From: Bacillota bacterium
Lineage (GTDB): Bacteria; Bacillota; Clostridia; Lachnospirales; Lachnospiraceae
DNA: 64,000 nucleotides
Direction of reading: 5' to 3'
Assembly (NCBI GenBank): GCA_023407575.1
Contig: JAEYLX010000075.1
Coordinates: 686,467 to 750,466, forward strand
This document shows, in pieces, positions 8,627-17,810 of the stretch. Numbering within the stretch: the first letter of the stretch is position 1; each line of letters begins with the position of its first letter. Both the position numbers and the translations under genes were made by a program. The notes under the pieces were generated by a model. That model searched no databases. It was not told the DNA's origin and saw only the letters and a list, made by a program, of their open reading frames with translations.

Positions 8627-10714
8627 TTATTCTTCCGACTGTTCTTCCTTCGAATTTTCTTCCATAACTTTCTGCTGTACATCAGAAGGTGCCTGCTCAT
8701 ATCTTGCAAATTCATAGGAGAAATCACCGCTGCCGCCAGTCATGGAACGAAGATCTGTGGAATAACCATACAATTCAGAAATTGGTATATCAGCAATGAT
8801 TTCCTGCTTGCCACTGGCAATTGGATTCATACCTAGTACGCGTCCACGACGTTTGTTCAAATCGCCCATGATATCACCGGTAAAACGATCAGGCACTACA
8901 ACTTTTAGCGAGGAGATTGGCTCTAAAAGAACAGGTGAAGCTTCCATGAACCCTTGTTTGAAGGCTTGAATAGTAGCCATCTTAAATGCCATTTCAGATG
9001 AGTCAACCGGATGATAGGAACCATCAACTAAGGTTGCCTTTAGACCTACTACTGGATATCCAGCAACCGGTCCCTTGATAACACATTCCGTAATACCTTT
9101 TTCAACTGCAGGGAAATAGTTTCTTGGAACAGAGCCACCAAAGATTTTCTCTTCAAATACATATGGCTTTTCCATATCGCCGGAAGGTTCAAATTCAATA
9201 TGAACGTCACCGTATTGACCATGTCCACCGGACTGCTTCTTATACTTACCCTGAACTCTTACCTTCTTACGAAGGGTCTCACGGAAGGGAACTCTAGGCT
9301 TCATCATTTCAATGTCAACTTTATATCTATTTAATAGTTTACTTACAACCACATCTAATTGTTGATCACCGATACAGTATAATAAGGTCTGTCTATTTTC
9401 CTTATCATTGACCATCTTTAAGGTTAAATCTTCATCCATGAGCTTTCCAAGTGCTTGGGATACTTTATCATCATCACCCTTATTCTTCGTCTTAAAACGC
9501 TGATAAGTATAAGGTGTGGATACTTCAATTCTATCATAAACCACAGGAACTGCTTTTGTTGCCAAAGTATCTCCGGTATTGGTATCCGTTAATTTACCAA
9601 GCGCTCCGATATCACCCGCATGCAGTTCTTCAACCTCTAACTGTTCCTTGCCTCTTAGAACATAAAGTCGGTTTACTTTTTCTTCCGTTTCTTTATTCGA
9701 ATTAAAAATAATAGAATCCGATTTAATAATACCGGAACAAACTTTAAATAAGGAGAACTTTCCGATAAATGGATCTGCTATTGTCTTAAATACTCTAGCA
9801 GTGAATGGCTTCGAGTCCTCACAATTTGTTGTAAAGTCTTCTCCATTCTTTGTATTCTTACCCACAAAGCTATTCTTAGTTGGATCTGGAAAATACTTTT
9901 CGATTGCTTGTAAAAGCATCGTAGTTCCCTGTGCATAGACACCAGAACCCATAAGAACCGGAACAACAGTACCATCTATAACATTATTTCTAAGTGCCAT
10001 AGAGATTTCTTCCTGCGTAAACTCTTCACCAGAGAAATACTTGTCCATTAATTCCTCACTGGTTTCAGCTACTGCATCGAGTAATACCTCTCGGAACTTC
10101 GAAAGGTTTTCCTGGCTATAGTCTGGAATTTCACACTCTACGTAATTACTTGCTGTTGTAAATCTTCTTCCAGCCATTTTTACTACATTAACAAATCCTA
10201 CAAACTTTTCATTCTCTCTGATTGGAATATGAAATGGTGCTATTTTCTTACCATACAGTTCTGTTAATCTTTCCACAACTTCACGATAACTTGCATTGTC
10301 GTCATCCATATCTGTTACAAAGAATATTCTCGGCAAATGAAACTTTTCACAAAACTCCCAAGCTTTCATTGTCCCAACTTCAACTCCAGCCTTAGCTGAA
10401 ACCACGATAACAGCTGCATCTGCTGCTATTAACGCTTCTTCAATTTCTCCAACAAAGTCAAAATACCCTGGTGTATCCAGTAAATTGATTTTTGTGTCTT
10501 CAAAAATAACGGGCACTACTGTTGTACTGATAGAGAACAATCGCTTCTGTTCTTCCTTGTCGTAATCACTGATTGTATTTCCCTCTTCCACTTTACCTTG
10601 ACGCTTGAGTATTCCAGTTGTATACGCTATGGCTTCGACTAAAGTAGTCTTGCCACAGCCACCGTGGCCTAACAGAACAACGTTGCGAATCTTCTCTGAA
10701 GTATAAACATTCAT
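8627..10714 (-). CDS. Elongation factor G-like GTPase (EF-G paralogue)
   Basis: A 695-residue translational GTPase. I choose the second ATG because the first one, 15 bases earlier, lies inside the GGAGG ribosome binding site. G1 is GHGGCGKTT (residues 13-21) and G3 is DTPGYFDF. EF-G domains II-V follow, including the domain IV segment with SGGHGQYGDVHIEFEP and the C-terminal LRSMTGGSGDFSYEFARYEQ. The GHGGCGKTT variant and the divergent domain IV mark it as an EF-G-like paralogue rather than canonical FusA. The G4 position reads FFVTDMDD instead of the usual NKxD, so guanine recognition may be altered. Its role (auxiliary translocation, recycling or ribosome protection) is unknown. It is a single gene with no ribosomal protein genes beside it. 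Confidence 0.85.
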   Translation of the reverse strand: MNVYTSEKIRNVVLLGHGGCGKTTLVEAIAYTTGILKRQGKVEEGNTISDYDKEEQKRLFSISTTVVPVIFEDTKINLLDTPGYFDFVGEIEEALIAADAAVIVVSAKAGVEVGTMKAWEFCEKFHLPRIFFVTDMDDDNASYREVVERLTELYGKKIAPFHIPIRENEKFVGFVNVVKMAGRRFTTASNYVECEIPDYSQENLSKFREVLLDAVAETSEELMDKYFSGEEFTQEEISMALRNNVIDGTVVPVLMGSGVYAQGTTMLLQAIEKYFPDPTKNSFVGKNTKNGEDFTTNCEDSKPFTARVFKTIADPFIGKFSLFKVCSGIIKSDSIIFNSNKETEEKVNRLYVLRGKEQLEVEELHAGDIGALGKLTDTNTGDTLATKAVPVVYDRIEVSTPYTYQRFKTKNKGDDDKVSQALGKLMDEDLTLKMVNDKENRQTLLYCIGDQQLDVVVSKLLNRYKVDIEMMKPRVPFRETLRKKVRVQGKYKKQSGGHGQYGDVHIEFEPSGDMEKPYVFEEKIFGGSVPRNYFPAVEKGITECVIKGPVAGYPVVGLKATLVDGSYHPVDSSEMAFKMATIQAFKQGFMEASPVLLEPISSLKVVVPDRFTGDIMGDLNKRRGRVLGMNPIASGKQEIIADIPISELYGYSTDLRSMTGGSGDFSYEFARYEQAPSDVQQKVMEENSKEEQSEE

Positions 10715-10990
10715 AATATTTTCCTCCATTACGCTATAAGTAGTAAGTAGTTGGATAATACGTAACCAGGAAATAAATAAACTGTATTATTTCCTGTAAT
10801 CACCCATAGATACCTCTTAGTATATTTTACTAGAGTTTTTCGTCTTTTACAATAGTTTTATGTAAATATGAACATAGTTTACCCGTTTTTACACTATTGC
10901 ATCAGCAAATTAACTGTTTCGACATAAATCTTCAGAATATTCCTTGTATCTTTTTCACTTTAAACCGTAACGCTTTACAGTATTGTAGTA

Positions 10991-11019
10991 TTGACACCGT
11001 ATTCTGAAAAGAGTATAAT
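10991..11019 (+). promoter_or_regulatory. Sigma-A promoter of aroF
   Basis: Perfect TTGACA (10991-10996) and TATAAT (11014-11019) with a 17-bp spacer. The transcript would start about 56 bases before the ATG. The rest of the 367-bp gap holds nothing else that I can support. Confidence 0.9.
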
Positions 11020-11081
11020 GGCAAAACAAGTAAACACCCAACTAAGTACTCAATTCATGTTATGAAAGGAATATAAATTCT

Positions 11082-12095
11082 ATGATTATCGTAATGAAAC
11101 CCAATGCAAAAAAATCCTCCATCGAGCATATTAAAAGTGTCATTGAAGGAAAAGGTCTTGATGCACACATTTCCGCCGGTAAAGAAGTTACCATTATCGG
11201 TGTTGTCGGTGACAAATCCAAGCTGCAGGATCAAAATCTTGAAATATTTGAGGACGTAGATAAGATAGTGTCTGTTACAGAGACCTATAAACTTGCTAAC
11301 AAGAAATTCCATCCCGAACCTTCTATTGTTAAAGTCGGAAATGTAACCATTGGTGGTGATACTCTGGTTATTATGTCCGGCCCTTGTGCAGTAGAAAGTA
11401 AGGAACAGCTTTTGACCACAGCACATGCCATTAAAAAGGCTGGTGCACACATTCTCCGTGGTGGTGCATATAAACCAAGAACTTCCCCCTATGCGTTCCA
11501 AGGCTTAGAGGAAGAAGGCTTACAATATATGAAGGAAGCCAGAGAAGAGACTGGTCTTCCAGTCATCTGCGAGGTAACCAGCTTGAATGCAATTGAAGCT
11601 GCTGTGAAATATGTGGATATGCTTCAGATCGGTGCTCGTAATATGCAAAACTTCTACCTATTAAAAGAAGCTGGTAAGTCCGGTCTTCCTGTATTACTAA
11701 AACGTGGTCTATCTGCAACCATTGACGAATGGCTAAATGCTTCAGAATATATTATTGCAGAGGGTAATCCCAATGTAGTATTATGTGAACGTGGTATTCG
11801 TACCTTTGAAACAGCAACGAGAAACACTTTGGATATTAGTGCAGTTCCTGTTATTAAGGAAAAGAGCCATCTTCCGATTATCGTAGATCCAAGCCATGCC
11901 ACAGGGGTCAGAGCTTATGTAAAGCCTCTTTCCATGAGCGCGGTTGCAGTAGGTGCAGATGGTTTAATGATAGAGACTCATCCAAACCCCTCCATCGCAC
12001 TTTCCGATGGTCCACAATCCTTAACCTTCCCTCAATTCGAAGAGTTGACAAAGGATTTGAAAGCTCTCACAGCATTTATGGGTAAGAAGCTGTAA
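11082..12095 (+). CDS. aroF: 3-deoxy-7-phosphoheptulonate (DAHP) synthase
   Basis: A 337-residue enzyme of the class I-beta type that condenses phosphoenolpyruvate with erythrose 4-phosphate, the first step of the shikimate pathway. Residues 1-70 form the small ferredoxin-like N-terminal domain (MIIVMKPNAKKS). The TIM barrel shows MSGPCAVES, LRGGAYKPRTSPYAFQG, the metal/substrate motif DPSHATG and the IETHPNPSIALSDGPQ stretch. The N-terminal domain in this subclass can bind a regulatory ligand. GAAAGGA precedes the ATG by 11 bases. tyrA and aroA follow on the same strand. Confidence 0.95.
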   Translation: MIIVMKPNAKKSSIEHIKSVIEGKGLDAHISAGKEVTIIGVVGDKSKLQDQNLEIFEDVDKIVSVTETYKLANKKFHPEPSIVKVGNVTIGGDTLVIMSGPCAVESKEQLLTTAHAIKKAGAHILRGGAYKPRTSPYAFQGLEEEGLQYMKEAREETGLPVICEVTSLNAIEAAVKYVDMLQIGARNMQNFYLLKEAGKSGLPVLLKRGLSATIDEWLNASEYIIAEGNPNVVLCERGIRTFETATRNTLDISAVPVIKEKSHLPIIVDPSHATGVRAYVKPLSMSAVAVGADGLMIETHPNPSIALSDGPQSLTFPQFEELTKDLKALTAFMGKKL

Positions 12096-12218
12096 AACAT
12101 CAGTATATAGTAATAAGCATAACTATAAGGTTAAAACTTAGGGCAATTTATAGTTTATACTATAATACTATTTAAAATAACTGGATTTAATCTTAGAATA
12201 GAAACAGGATATAAAAAG

Positions 12219-12245
12219 TGCAAGATTTTATGAATCTTGCATTTT
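12219..12245 (+). terminator. Hairpin between aroF and tyrA
   Basis: Arms tgcaagatt/aatcttgca with a 5-base loop and a short ATTTT tail, 34 bases before the tyrA start. It either terminates the aroF transcript or acts as an attenuator for tyrA. Confidence 0.6.
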
Positions 12246-12278
12246 GCGTAGATAACCTGCGCAGGAATGGAGGCAGAC

Positions 12279-13415
12279 ATGAAGGATATTGAATGTGATT
12301 TTAGCAACGATTTGAAAATAGGCTTTATCGGTTTTGGTCTAATTGGCGGCTCTATTGCAAGAGCACTAAAAAAAATAAATGAGAATTATTATTTATTTGC
12401 CTACGATTACCATAAGGATAAACCCAGCAGTGATTTACAAGCTGCTCTTTCGGACCGTGTATTAAATTCCATCGTAGCTTCCTTTGATGAGGAATTTCCC
12501 TCTTGTGATTTATTATTTCTCTGTGCTCCTGTTTTAAGAAATATAGAGTACCTAACAAAGCTTAAACCAATTTTACCTTCTACCTGTATCATAACAGATG
12601 TAGGTAGCGTAAAGGGGAATATACATGAGGCAATTCAAGAATTAGGCTTATTCCAACAATTTATCGGTGGACACCCGATGACTGGTTCAGAGAAAACCGG
12701 ATACTTGAATTCCTACGCTCTACTCCTTGAGAATTCTTATTATATTCTGACACCAACGGAGGAAGTCCCCCCCAAACATGTTGATTTCTTATATCATTTA
12801 GTTGAGCGAATGGGTTCTATCCCTATTATACTGGATGCCAAGGAGCATGACCGGATTACTGCTGCCATAAGTCATGTACCTCACATCATTGCAGCTCAAT
12901 TAGTTAATTTGGTTCGCACCTCTGACGATCAGGCAGAAAAGATGCGTGCCCTCGCTGCGGGAGGTTTTAAAGATATCACGCGTATTGCCTCTTCTTCTCC
13001 TATTATGTGGCAAAACATTTGTCTGACCAACGCTTCTGACATCAAGCAATTATTGGATCAGTACATAGCTTCCTTAGTGGTAGCGTCAAATGCACTGGGT
13101 CAAATGGATGGTGATTATCTGTATGATATGTTTGATACCGCTGGGGAATATCGAAGTGCTATTCCGAATAAGTCCATTGGCTTAATGACAAAAATGTTTG
13201 AAATATATCTGGATATTATGGATGAAGCAGGTGCCATTGCAACAATTGCAACTCTTTTGGCAAGTAATCAAATCAGTATTAAAAACATTGGTATTATTCA
13301 TAATCGTGAATTTGAGGAAGGCGTCTTACGAATCGAGTTCTATGAGGAAGTAGCTCAGATGAAAGCCACCACCATGCTATCAAAGTATCATTATAAAATT
13401 TATGAAAGAAAATAA
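12279..13415 (+). CDS. tyrA: Prephenate dehydrogenase
   Basis: A 378-residue enzyme that converts prephenate to 4-hydroxyphenylpyruvate with NAD(P)+, on the way to tyrosine. The start is placed at the ATG following GGAGG; an ATG 12 bases earlier overlaps that ribosome binding site. The Rossmann motif GFGLIGGSIARAL, the catalytic-region HPMTGSEKTG and AISHVPHIIAAQLV, and a C-terminal ACT-like region (residues about 310-378) are visible. That last part suggests feedback control by an aromatic amino acid. It lies between aroF and aroA. Confidence 0.93.
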   Translation: MKDIECDFSNDLKIGFIGFGLIGGSIARALKKINENYYLFAYDYHKDKPSSDLQAALSDRVLNSIVASFDEEFPSCDLLFLCAPVLRNIEYLTKLKPILPSTCIITDVGSVKGNIHEAIQELGLFQQFIGGHPMTGSEKTGYLNSYALLLENSYYILTPTEEVPPKHVDFLYHLVERMGSIPIILDAKEHDRITAAISHVPHIIAAQLVNLVRTSDDQAEKMRALAAGGFKDITRIASSSPIMWQNICLTNASDIKQLLDQYIASLVVASNALGQMDGDYLYDMFDTAGEYRSAIPNKSIGLMTKMFEIYLDIMDEAGAIATIATLLASNQISIKNIGIIHNREFEEGVLRIEFYEEVAQMKATTMLSKYHYKIYERK

Positions 13416-13562
13416 AGCTTTTCTCTGTGAGATTAATAAAGAAAGGTTAATTCGATCGCCAATTGGTTCAATTACAAAGCTGTGTAATCTCTGTTCCTAA
13501 ATTTATATAGCATAAATTAAATCTCATTGTTTTAACTGCAAAACAGAGAAAGAAGACTATGT

Positions 13563-13682
13563 ATGATATTAGCAGAGAATAAGAATGGTTATCAGTTATT
13601 AGAATCTATAAAAGTCGAAGAAGATGCTATTAATGAAAGAAATGAGAATAAGCCAGTGAATTCAAAGAAAACAATGAAATGA
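13563..13682 (+). CDS. Hypothetical 39-residue open frame between tyrA and aroA
   Basis: A charged, lysine/glutamate-rich frame starting MILAENKNGYQLLESI. No clear ribosome binding site is seen (the nearest purine run is AGAAAGAAGA). Its stop codon overlaps the ATG of a second short frame (ATGA). It may be the decayed front of a small gene. I cannot assign a function, and it may not be translated. Confidence 0.25.
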   Translation: MILAENKNGYQLLESIKVEEDAINERNENKPVNSKKTMK

Positions 13683-13783
13683 ATAAAATAATGCTCTGGG
13701 ACTTAAAAAGTAATATTGGATATTTCGATGAAGTTGATAAAAAGATGTTCAACTATGCTTATAAAACTACCTTTTCAAAGTAA
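13679..13783 (+). CDS. Hypothetical 34-residue open frame, probable gene remnant
   Basis: Begins MNKIMLWDLKSNIGYFDEVD and ends KTTFSK. Its ATG overlaps the stop of the preceding short frame. The pair together occupies much of a 488-bp gap between tyrA and aroA. The segment looks protein-like but too short to classify, so I treat it as a possible remnant. No terminator separates it from aroA. Confidence 0.25.
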   Translation: MNKIMLWDLKSNIGYFDEVDKKMFNYAYKTTFSK

Positions 13784-13903
13784 ACATAAGGATGGGCTAT
13801 AAATCCCTGTGAAAGATCATAGCCATAACTAAAATTATTAAACAGAGCTATGACTAATAGAATTAAAATTATAACTTAGATTAATTATATAAGGAGACAT
13901 GCT

Positions 13904-15202
13904 ATGATTTTTCGTAAGAAAGAGTCATTAAAAGGAAGTATTACCGTACCAGGTGATAAGTCAATCTCACATCGTGCCGTTATGTTTGGTGCATTAGCAA
14001 AAGGTACCACTGAGGTTACGAATTTTCTTCAAGGTGCGGACTGCTTATCTACAATTCGGTGTTTTGGTCAGTTAGGAATCGAAATACAAAACAATCCTTC
14101 TATAGATCAGGTTATCATACATGGCAAAGGCTTACATGGACTGACAAAACCTACTGGAATGCTGGATGTTGGGAATAGCGGTACTACAATGCGATTGATT
14201 TCTGGAATTCTATGTGGTCAGGATTTTGAGACCACGCTGAACGGGGATGACTCCATTCAACGTAGACCAATGGGTCGCATTATGACTCCCCTTACTAGTA
14301 TGGGAGCAGATATTATAAGCCTTGCAGGAAATGGATGCTCTCCCCTTGCAATTAACTCCAAATCAAATCGAAGTACAAAGCTAAAAGGTATCTCCTACGC
14401 TTCACCTGTAGCTTCAGCGCAGATTAAATCAGGTGTATTACTTGCCGGTTTATATGCAGATAGTAAAACTTCTGTAACAGAACCATATCTTTCAAGAAAC
14501 CATACAGAACTTATGCTGTCTCAGTTCGGTGCAAATATAAATAGCAACGGAAGTACCGCAACCATAGAACCGGAACCCGAATTAACCGGACGTCAAATTA
14601 ACGTTCCCGGTGACATCTCCTCTGCAGCATATTTTATTGCTGCTGGACTTCTGGTACCTAATTCTGAACTCATAATCAAAAACGTTGGTATCAATCCTAC
14701 CCGTGACGGTATTATACAGGTATGCAGACAAATGGGTGCTAAGCTTACACTTGAAAATGTGATAGATGATGGCGGAGAACCCGTGGCAGACATTATCGTT
14801 CGCCACAGTGAATTAGTTGGAACAGAGATTAGCGGAGCTATTATACCTACCTTGATTGATGAAATTCCTATTATTGCTGTCTTAGCTTGTTTTGCAAAAG
14901 GACAAACTATAATAAAGGACGCTGCTGAGCTAAAGGTAAAAGAATCAAACCGTATTGATGTCATGGTGGAAAACTTAAGTAAAATGGGTGCTGACATCAC
15001 TGCAACTCCTGATGGTATGATAATCAATGGTGGAAAGCCTTTACACGGAGCAGTGATTGAAAGTAAGCATGATCACCGGATTGCTATGTCCTTTGCGATT
15101 GCTGCTATGCTATGCGAGGGAGAAACAGATATTGTTAATGCAGAATGCGTAGATATCTCCTATCCTAACTTTTATTCTGATTTAGAAAGTTTACATCAAT
15201 AG
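13904..15202 (+). CDS. aroA: 3-phosphoshikimate 1-carboxyvinyltransferase (EPSP synthase)
   Basis: A 432-residue enzyme that transfers the enolpyruvyl group of PEP to shikimate 3-phosphate. It shows the N-terminal PGDKSISHRAVMFGALA, the PEP-site GNSGTTMRL, the RRPMGRI segment, the aspartate in PTLIDEIPIIAVLA and the KVKESNRI and HDHRIAMSFAIA motifs. This is the full two-lobed fold. AAGGAGACATGCT precedes the ATG. The GNSGTTMR variant (rather than GNAGTA) is the class II-like form common in Gram-positives, which tends to differ in glyphosate sensitivity; that is family knowledge. Confidence 0.95.
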   Translation: MIFRKKESLKGSITVPGDKSISHRAVMFGALAKGTTEVTNFLQGADCLSTIRCFGQLGIEIQNNPSIDQVIIHGKGLHGLTKPTGMLDVGNSGTTMRLISGILCGQDFETTLNGDDSIQRRPMGRIMTPLTSMGADIISLAGNGCSPLAINSKSNRSTKLKGISYASPVASAQIKSGVLLAGLYADSKTSVTEPYLSRNHTELMLSQFGANINSNGSTATIEPEPELTGRQINVPGDISSAAYFIAAGLLVPNSELIIKNVGINPTRDGIIQVCRQMGAKLTLENVIDDGGEPVADIIVRHSELVGTEISGAIIPTLIDEIPIIAVLACFAKGQTIIKDAAELKVKESNRIDVMVENLSKMGADITATPDGMIINGGKPLHGAVIESKHDHRIAMSFAIAAMLCEGETDIVNAECVDISYPNFYSDLESLHQ

Positions 15203-15268
15203 ACCTAATAAGCAGAACTTATGCTTCTATTAAAGTATTAAATAAAATAATCAAATAGATTTTAATTA

Positions 15269-15346
15269 AGCGAAGACACCTTATATCCCATTTTGTATTA
15301 TTTGAAAAAATACAACAAAGTCGGAAGGAGTTGTTCTTCGCTTTTT
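15269..15346 (+). terminator. Terminator-like structure after aroA
   Basis: Arms aagcgaaga (15269-15277) and tcttcgctt (15335-15343) are followed by TTTTTG, with an inner ttgtatt/aatacaa hairpin in the long loop. Confidence 0.55.
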
Positions 15347-15447
15347 GAATATAAAATAGAATTATATGGGAGAATACGGAACACAATACTAGTAACTTAT
15401 CGTCTAATACAATATACAAAGTATTTAAGTTTTGGAGGCGGAGCGAA

Positions 15448-16410
15448 ATGATGAAGTTTAGGAAAAGTAAAGGGATGTTATTATTTCTCACATTTTTATT
15501 GATTGTTTTATTATCAATTATCTATATCTTTTATAATCCATTCTCAAAGCTGTATCCTGTGTCAGCTCCAACGATTGAGACTGGGATGAACAACGAGTCT
15601 AATGCTGCTATAATATCGGAAAAAACAGCTTATGACCCCTACACCTATAAAACCAATTATGTTCCCTCACCAATTGCAACAATAGAAACTAAGGATATTC
15701 ACATTAACTTTCAGCAACTTTCAAATATTCAGGAGGATACAGATAAATTAATAGATAATACTTATGACGAATATTCCATGAATAATTCACATGGCATTAA
15801 GGATTTCATTCCGGAATTTGATTCCGCCGGAGAGGTAAGCTTTTCGCGTATTTCTAATAATGACTCTGATAACCACAAATACTTTACGGATTACCTAGGA
15901 GATAATACATCTAATTTACTCCAAGCCTTAATTAATATGTCAGAACATCGCTTCTCCTCCATAAATTGCGTTTCTTTTCAAAAGGATTCTGATATTGAAC
16001 TAGGCCTTATCTCTTTTCCTCTCTTTAGCAACGTAGAGGTTAATTTGCTGATATCCAAGAACTTTTCAAAGATTACTACAATTCACGAGAATAGTACCTA
16101 TCAGGCTTTAAGGGACATTATGGAATCAGAGAATGTTTCCACTATGAACGATGTTGAACTGGCAACAGCTTATCATTATCAACAAAGAGCGTTTCAAAGA
16201 AATGAAGAATCTACTACTGAAGAGCAATTCATTTATTACACTTACTATAATAAGAATGGTTTAGAGTATCTAGTACAGTTTAAATCAAATTATACGGTAT
16301 TAGAAGGGCAAAAGGAATATATGGTTGTAGGTGATTTACAAACTCAGGAGGTATGTAGAAACACCTTGATAAAACTACTTGATTTATTAACAGGAACTCA
16401 ACCAAATTAA
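15448..16410 (+). CDS. Membrane-anchored exported protein of unknown function
   Basis: Not recognised. The 320-residue product begins with two or three lysines/arginines and one hydrophobic segment (about residues 10-30, LLFLTFLLIVLLSIIYIF) without a clear cleavage site or lipobox. It is therefore probably tethered with about 290 residues outside the cell. The outer part is polar, rich in Asn, Ser and Thr, and contains no cysteine cluster or catalytic motif that I can name. GGAGGCGGAGCGA precedes two tandem ATG codons; either could be used. It stands alone between aroA and a convergent HAD-type gene. Confidence 0.6.
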   Translation: MMKFRKSKGMLLFLTFLLIVLLSIIYIFYNPFSKLYPVSAPTIETGMNNESNAAIISEKTAYDPYTYKTNYVPSPIATIETKDIHINFQQLSNIQEDTDKLIDNTYDEYSMNNSHGIKDFIPEFDSAGEVSFSRISNNDSDNHKYFTDYLGDNTSNLLQALINMSEHRFSSINCVSFQKDSDIELGLISFPLFSNVEVNLLISKNFSKITTIHENSTYQALRDIMESENVSTMNDVELATAYHYQQRAFQRNEESTTEEQFIYYTYYNKNGLEYLVQFKSNYTVLEGQKEYMVVGDLQTQEVCRNTLIKLLDLLTGTQPN

Positions 16411-16519
16411 AGTGATAGAATATAATGATAAGTTTACTTTTATGCAAAATGTTAACCATTTATTCTAACATTACAAATTAAGGTACGGGGATTTTCATGC
16501 CTTTATTAATACTATGTCA

Positions 16520-17026
16520 CTAAATTGGAATTTTTCTAGACAAAATCTTTTCTGCATCTTTAATATTTTCTAAAGTTAAACCTATTGTTTGGTCTGGTTT
16601 CACTTGATGTAGCTCTACTTGATCATTATTTAAATTAAGATCATCAAGTACTACCCATCCAGTAACGTCATTATGTAATTTTAGCCATGTGCGTATTTCA
16701 TCCGCTTTAACAAGGCTAAACTTTTTTGATTTTCTTATATCTTCCGTAGTCAAATCTGGTGTTATTCCGTCTATTATCAATCCTTCATATGCAAGCAAAT
16801 CAACTAATATCTTTGCTTCTTTGCTAACAGGTTTTGTTTCACTATTAAACCAGATCCGCCAACCTGAGTGAAGTATTATTTTATAATCAGAATTCTTAAT
16901 CAAACTAGCTAATAACTTAATCTTCTCTTTATCAATAAGAATCCCTTGACTAATTTCCTTTTGATGGCTATCATTCCACATATTAGAATTCAGTACACCA
17001 TCAATATCTAAGAATATTACTTTCAT
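16520..17026 (-). CDS. HAD-like hydrolase (Swiss-army-knife RNA repair HAD type)
   Basis: A 168-residue protein starting MKVIFLDIDGVLNS, with the catalytic DxDGVLN of HAD phosphatases, a motif II region IILHSGWR and a motif IV-like VVLDDLN. The small size and the HSGWR element resemble the HAD domain found in RNA-repair Swiss-army-knife proteins and many phage-borne stand-alone forms. It would be expected to remove a phosphate group; the substrate is unknown. It is transcribed alone, opposite to its neighbours. The ribosome binding site is only moderate (AGGTGG). Confidence 0.75.
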   Translation of the reverse strand: MKVIFLDIDGVLNSNMWNDSHQKEISQGILIDKEKIKLLASLIKNSDYKIILHSGWRIWFNSETKPVSKEAKILVDLLAYEGLIIDGITPDLTTEDIRKSKKFSLVKADEIRTWLKLHNDVTGWVVLDDLNLNNDQVELHQVKPDQTIGLTLENIKDAEKILSRKIPI

Positions 17027-17342
17027 AATAATTATCCACCTATCACTTTTGATTTATTATAGAATATCATATGCAAGGATAGGAATACAGTATTGATTAT
17101 TTATACGCTTATCTTGATATACCACTTTTAATATTTGACTTTATCTACAGTCTGAATGGACACTCACTTTCTTTTTTTATTTCACTTTTTATCATTATTC
17201 TGACTAAATATCTTTTAAAATACCATACATTCTTTTATATTATTCCTATATGCATTTAATTCTCAAATATTTTTCAATCTCGAAATAAATTCTACCCTCT
17301 CCTGACTCTAATAGACAGAAAGCAAAAGAAAGGAACGACTGT
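17027..17342. other. 316-bp divergent intergenic region
   Basis: AT-rich. It must hold the promoters of the HAD-type gene (leftward) and the sigma factor gene (rightward). I see no convincing consensus boxes, in line with an ECF-type promoter for the latter. No open frame or palindrome stands out. Confidence 0.5.
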
Positions 17343-17810
17343 ATGAAACTTCCGGAAGAACATTTCATAACTGAAATTGATGCGATGAAACAGCAACTCT
17401 ATCGTATTGCTTTTCTATATCTCAAAAATGAGTCAGCAGCACTGGAGGCCGTGGATGAAACTATCTTTCTTTCCTATCGGAACTTGAGACAATTAAAGCA
17501 GCAAGAATATTTTAAAACCTGGGTGACCCGAATTCTTATTAATGTATGCAAAAAAGAACTAAGGCGAATAAAGAGGTTCCATCTGGAAGAAAGTCTTCCC
17601 CTGCTGATACATAAGGATTATGACTCTATGCCTTTGAAGGAGGCAATTGGTAAACTGCCAATGGATTTGCAAACCATTATAAATCTTCGTTACTTTAATG
17701 ATTATACCCTGGTCGAGACTGCACAAATCCTAAAACTGCCACAGGGCACCGTAGCTACAAGGCAACGAAAGGCATTGTCCTTGTTAAAGTTAGAATTGGA
17801 GGTAGATTAA
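17343..17810 (+). CDS. ECF-type RNA polymerase sigma factor
   Basis: A 155-residue sigma-70 family protein with region 2 (ALEAVDETIFLSYRNLRQLK, TWVTRILINVCKKELRR) and region 4 (LPMDLQTIINLRYFNDYTLVETAQILKLPQGTVATR), resembling the SigV/SigM class. It would direct RNA polymerase to a small stress or envelope regulon. AAAGGAACGACTGT precedes the ATG. The stop codon is directly followed by the start of the DUF4179 gene, the typical arrangement of an ECF factor and its membrane-bound partner. Confidence 0.9.
   Translation: MKLPEEHFITEIDAMKQQLYRIAFLYLKNESAALEAVDETIFLSYRNLRQLKQQEYFKTWVTRILINVCKKELRRIKRFHLEESLPLLIHKDYDSMPLKEAIGKLPMDLQTIINLRYFNDYTLVETAQILKLPQGTVATRQRKALSLLKLELEVD

Noticed and set aside
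11055..11501. 148-residue frame opposite aroF
   Set aside because: Antisense of the aroF N-terminal half and no ribosome binding site.
14593..15027. 144-residue frame opposite aroA
   Set aside because: Shadow of a strongly conserved enzyme gene; no start signals.
13904..15202. Horizontal transfer of aroA
   Set aside because: Base composition and ribosome binding site match neighbours, and no mobile element is close.
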